Program-made: the position numbers and the translations under genes
The notes under the pieces: generated by a model
Told to the model about the DNA's origin: nothing
What the model saw: only the letters and a program-made list of their open reading frames with translations
The model's database searches: none
DNA from: Muribaculum sp.
Lineage (GTDB): Bacteria > Bacillota > Clostridia > Lachnospirales > Lachnospiraceae
Assembly: GCA_023663735.1 (NCBI GenBank)
Contig: JAMPGV010000014.1
Location: 1 to 45,872, forward strand
Length of the DNA: 45,872 nt
Direction: 5' to 3'
Shown here: piece by piece, positions 42,657 through 45,872 of the stretch
Layout: every line of letters starts with the position of its first letter
How positions within the stretch are numbered: position 1 is the stretch's first letter

Positions 42657-44444
42657 ATGATGCAGGATCATTTTCAAGAACAGATAAAAGAGCAAGTAAA
42701 AGAACAGATAAAAGAAAAAATAGAAAACGGCGATTTTGGCTCGGCAAGAGTCCTGCTCGAGGAGGAAAAGCGTCTGCGGGGAGACGGTCTTGACGATACG
42801 TTTGCGGTTCTGGACGCCAGCGTGTATGAGGCGGAAGCGGACAGAAGCGGTATGTTCGACGCCATTGCGGCGGGACTGCGTTTTAATCCGTTTAATTATG
42901 AACTGTATTATATGCTGGGGAGCTATTATCTGGAGGTGAATCCCTATCAGGCGTTTCTGTGTTTTGAGAATGCCGAATACTACTGCGGTCAGGAAGAGGA
43001 TCTGGAGTTGATTCTGGGGGAAAAGCAGCGTCTTTCGGACGCCGGGTTTTCCGTCCCGCCTCTGTCCATCATTATTTTGTCCTACAATGCCCGGGAAGAA
43101 ATGAGCATCTGTCTCGACAGCATCCGGCAATACGGGGGGGCGCCCGGTTCTTATGAAGTGATCGTCATAGACAACGCATCCACGGACGGCGTTGTGGAAA
43201 TGCTGAAAAGCCGGAAGGATATCCGGCTGTTCTGCAACGCGGAGAATGTGGGTTTTCCCGCAGGGTGCAACCAAGGAATCAAGATGGCGGATCCCTACAA
43301 TGACATCTTTCTTTTGAACAATGATACCGTCCTTGCGCCCAATTCCGTTTTCTGGCTGAGGATGGGGCTGTATGAGAGCGATTTCGTGGGGGGAACGGGC
43401 AGCGTCACGAATTATGCCTCCAACGGCCAGATCATTGAAGAGGCCTTTGGAACGGCGGAAGAGTATTTGCAGTATGCCGTGAGGCATAATATCCCCATGC
43501 GGGATCCCTATGAGAAAAAACTCTGTCTGACGGGGTTTGCGTTCTTGATCAAGAGGACGGCATTGGATAACGTCGGTCTCTTGGACGAGCGGTTTTCGCC
43601 CGGAAACTATGAGGATGACGATCTGTCGTATCGGCTGCTTCAGGCGGGGTATCAGCTCCTGCTGTGCCGCAATTCTTTTATCTATCACTTTGGCAGCCGC
43701 GGCTTTGCCAAGGACATGACACAGTACCGAAACCTCCTGCAGACCAATGCCGCCAAATTCAAAGCGAAGTGGGGAATCGACTACAGCTATTACAAACATG
43801 AGCGGCGGGATATCACCGGCTATATCGAGGACGACCGGACAAGCCCTCTGCATATTCTGGAAATCGGCTGCGGTATGGGGGCGACGCTGGGGTATCTGCA
43901 GAACAGATATCCCAACGCGGAAGTATACGGTATTGAGCTGGTAGGAGAGGTTGCAGAGACTGCGCAGAAATATATCCCCACTATCAGGCAGGGAAATATC
44001 GAAACCATGGCCTTGGAATATCCGGAGCATTTTTTCGACTATATTATCTTTGGGGACGTGCTGGAACATCTGCACGACCCGCAGAAGGTTCTGGCCGGGA
44101 TGCATCCCTATCTCAAGCCCTCGGGCGCCCTCCTTGCCAGCATCCCCAATGTGATGTATTATACGGTTATTTTGAATCTGTTACAGGGGAATTTCCGGTA
44201 TGAGGACGCGGGCATATTGGACAGAACCCATCTGCGCTTTTTTACCTACAACGAGATCATGCGCCTGTTTCAGGAAGCCGGTTTTACGGTTCAGAGCGTG
44301 CGGCAGAAACAGATCTCGGAGGGCGTAACCGCGGAGCAGAAAGAACTGTATGATGCGTTGCTGCAGCTTCCGCACATTGCCTCGGAGGACAATTTTAAGA
44401 CTTATCAGTATCTGGTGAAAGCAGCTCCCGCACAGAAACAATAG
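42657..44444 (+). CDS. Glycosyltransferase family 2 / SAM methyltransferase fusion
   Basis: A 595-residue protein. Residues 1-25 form a short heptad coiled coil (QIKEQVKEQIKEKIEN), residues about 30-125 a helical TPR-like part, residues about 135-390 a GT2 glycosyltransferase (LSIIILSYNAREE, VIDNASTDG, the metal-binding region LLNNDT, and the acceptor part GNYEDDDLSYRLL), and residues about 395-585 a class I methyltransferase (ILEIGCGMGATLGYL, then FGDVLEHLHDP). It probably adds a sugar to a surface glycan or protein and methylates a sugar or acceptor. No other glycan genes are near. The ATG at 42657 follows GGAAAGG at 10 nt; 42636 and 42660 are alternatives. Its 3' end overlaps the convergent gene by 50 bp. 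Confidence 0.88.
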   Translation: MMQDHFQEQIKEQVKEQIKEKIENGDFGSARVLLEEEKRLRGDGLDDTFAVLDASVYEAEADRSGMFDAIAAGLRFNPFNYELYYMLGSYYLEVNPYQAFLCFENAEYYCGQEEDLELILGEKQRLSDAGFSVPPLSIIILSYNAREEMSICLDSIRQYGGAPGSYEVIVIDNASTDGVVEMLKSRKDIRLFCNAENVGFPAGCNQGIKMADPYNDIFLLNNDTVLAPNSVFWLRMGLYESDFVGGTGSVTNYASNGQIIEEAFGTAEEYLQYAVRHNIPMRDPYEKKLCLTGFAFLIKRTALDNVGLLDERFSPGNYEDDDLSYRLLQAGYQLLLCRNSFIYHFGSRGFAKDMTQYRNLLQTNAAKFKAKWGIDYSYYKHERRDITGYIEDDRTSPLHILEIGCGMGATLGYLQNRYPNAEVYGIELVGEVAETAQKYIPTIRQGNIETMALEYPEHFFDYIIFGDVLEHLHDPQKVLAGMHPYLKPSGALLASIPNVMYYTVILNLLQGNFRYEDAGILDRTHLRFFTYNEIMRLFQEAGFTVQSVRQKQISEGVTAEQKELYDALLQLPHIASEDNFKTYQYLVKAAPAQKQ

Positions 44445-45795
44445 ACTTCGCGCCTGCAGATTCGGCATCCGGCTCCCGGGAATCCGCTTCCTCCCCGTCG
44501 TCTTCCTCGGCCTGTTCGGGGGGAAGCGTCAGAAGCACTTTGGAGATGCGGTTTTGTTCGATTCCCTGAACCTTTAACCGGATGCCGTTTTCCAGAAGCA
44601 CTTCCTCGTTGTCCTCGGGCAGACGGTCCAGATATTCGATCAAGATACCGCCGAGAGAGTCGTAGTCCTCGCTGTCCAGATCCGTATCCAGCGCGTCGTT
44701 GATATCGTCCAGCTTCATGCTGGCCTCCACCAGATAGGTGCGTTCGTCCACTTCCTGAATGAGTTTCTCCTCATCTTCGTCATATTCGTCGCGGATTTCC
44801 CCCACGATCTCCTCCAACAGATCCTCCAGTGTCAACATGCCCACCGTTGCGCCGTACTCGTTCAGCACGAAAGTCATATAGGTGGTCTTCTCCCGGATTT
44901 CCAGAAGCAGGTCGGCCACTTTCTTAAATTCATAAGTATAATGTGCGTCCCGCAGAATGTTCCGCACTTGAAATCCGTCGGCGTTCTCCGTGAGAATAAA
45001 GTCTTTGATATTGATCAGACCGATGATATTATCCTTGTCGTCTTGATAGACCGGCAGGCGGGTATACATGGATTCCCGGAAGACATTCAACACCTGCTCA
45101 TAGGAATCGTTCACACCCACGGTCACCATTTTGATGCGGGGAATCATGATGTCCTTCGCCACGGCGTCGGAGAAGTCAAACACGTTATAGATCATCTCCC
45201 GTTCTTCAGTTTCGATGACCCCGTCCTCATGGCTGACGTCCACATAGGTTTTCAACTCGTTCTCCGTCATGGTATTGACCTTCTTGTTCGGGTCAATATG
45301 TAGGAGTTTCATAATCAGCTGCGCCATTTTGTCCACCACGAAGATGACCGGCGTGAGAAACTGCATGAGTCCGTAAATGACGGCAGCGTATCCCAGAGCA
45401 AGTTTTTCGTTGTTGAGCATGGCCCATGTCTTGGGTACGATCTCGCCACAGAGCAGGACGACGATAGTCAAAAGCCCCGTGGCGATTCCCACGGCCAGAT
45501 TGATTTTCATGGCGAGGGTGGTAGCCAGCGAGGATGCAGACAGATTTACAACATTGTTGCCGATTAGGATGGCACTTAACATTTTGCTGTATTGATCCAG
45601 AATTTTGTTGACCGTGGCCGCCCGCTTATTGCCCTCCTCCGCAAGCGTGCGCATACGCACGCGGTTCGCCGTGGTGAGAGCGGTCTCCGCCGAGGAGAAA
45701 AAGCCGGACAGAAATACAAGAAAGACCAGAACGATAAACTGAAGAATATCGCCGGGTTGAAATACAGGATTGTTTTGTATGACGCTTGGATCCAA
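44395..45795 (-). CDS. CNNM/CorC (hemolysin C) family membrane protein
   Basis: A 466-residue protein of the UPF0053/HlyC-CorC group. Order: a DUF21/CNNM transmembrane domain with four hydrophobic segments (about residues 12-175; the SGFFSSAETALTTANR motif is hallmark), a pair of CBS domains (about 200-330; IMIPRIKMVTVG, TFVLNEYGATVGMLTLEDLL), and the C-terminal transporter-associated domain (about 345-430). Relatives export magnesium or sodium or protect from excess magnesium. The tail is acidic (PEQAEEDDGEEADSREPD). I chose TTG at 45795 as the start, with AAGGAG 10 nt upstream; a longer frame from an ATG at 45864 has no such site and adds an unlikely N-terminus. Confidence 0.9.
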   Translation of the reverse strand: MDPSVIQNNPVFQPGDILQFIVLVFLVFLSGFFSSAETALTTANRVRMRTLAEEGNKRAATVNKILDQYSKMLSAILIGNNVVNLSASSLATTLAMKINLAVGIATGLLTIVVLLCGEIVPKTWAMLNNEKLALGYAAVIYGLMQFLTPVIFVVDKMAQLIMKLLHIDPNKKVNTMTENELKTYVDVSHEDGVIETEEREMIYNVFDFSDAVAKDIMIPRIKMVTVGVNDSYEQVLNVFRESMYTRLPVYQDDKDNIIGLINIKDFILTENADGFQVRNILRDAHYTYEFKKVADLLLEIREKTTYMTFVLNEYGATVGMLTLEDLLEEIVGEIRDEYDEDEEKLIQEVDERTYLVEASMKLDDINDALDTDLDSEDYDSLGGILIEYLDRLPEDNEEVLLENGIRLKVQGIEQNRISKVLLTLPPEQAEEDDGEEADSREPDAESAGAKSIVSVRELLSPDTDKS

Positions 45796-45872
45796 GAAAA
45801 GTTCACTCCTTTTTGTAATTGATTCCCGCGAGCAATGAGCCAAGTGCCATGCTTGCATGAGCATTTGGCGAA

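Overview
The window looks like a chromosome segment of a Lachnospiraceae-type anaerobe (Clostridia, Bacillota). Evidence for this is the strong Shine-Dalgarno sites, the GC-rich codon use, a HemZ-type radical SAM protein, a bifunctional Rel, a second PurF-like protein, and a four-gene cassette that I recall only from this group (DUF5717/DUF5716-type proteins). No rRNA, tRNA or CRISPR array was seen.

Layout. Bases 1-414 are the right end of a mobile element: the tail of an unidentified gene, a terminator and a TnpW-like small protein. It abuts a decayed surface-protein gene (Big2, CUB-like and InlB-B-type repeats, 415-3461) that has lost its 5' end and carries a -1 frameshift. A convergent gene (3594-4862, minus) encodes a SpoIID-like/peptidoglycan-binding protein. 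A YtrA-type regulator, ABC ATPase and permease operon follows (5102-7080). Next is the cassette 7176-14155: a 1190-residue beta/helical-repeat protein, a divergent Hsp70/actin-fold protein, a helical protein and a membrane coiled-coil protein. This is the best candidate in the window for an undescribed system.

From 14254 to 22879 lies a purine biosynthesis block: purC, purF, purB, a PurF paralogue with a destroyed glutaminase site, and purA. It is interrupted by a stand-alone trpF and an OGG-type DNA glycosylase. A LysR regulator and a HAD phosphatase follow. A divergent promoter pair whose -35 boxes overlap (24810-24860) separates a small membrane protein from a plus-strand run: a SEC-C protein, a CBS protein, apt, rel, an MBL-fold hydrolase, hemZ, a DUF362 protein, hisS and aspS. 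This run combines purine salvage, the stringent response, haem-related chemistry and tRNA charging.

From 35161 come an Sfp-type phosphopantetheinyl transferase and two half-transporters forming a heterodimeric ABC exporter, separated by a 38-bp minisatellite. Then come a charged coiled-coil protein, an amidase whose ribosome-binding site lies inside a terminator-like hairpin, a Na/Pi-cotransporter-like protein, a 300-bp noncoding stretch with a cloverleaf-like fold, a glycosyltransferase-methyltransferase fusion and, convergent and overlapping, a CNNM/CorC-family membrane protein.

All functions are assigned by reading motifs in the sequence; no database search was run.
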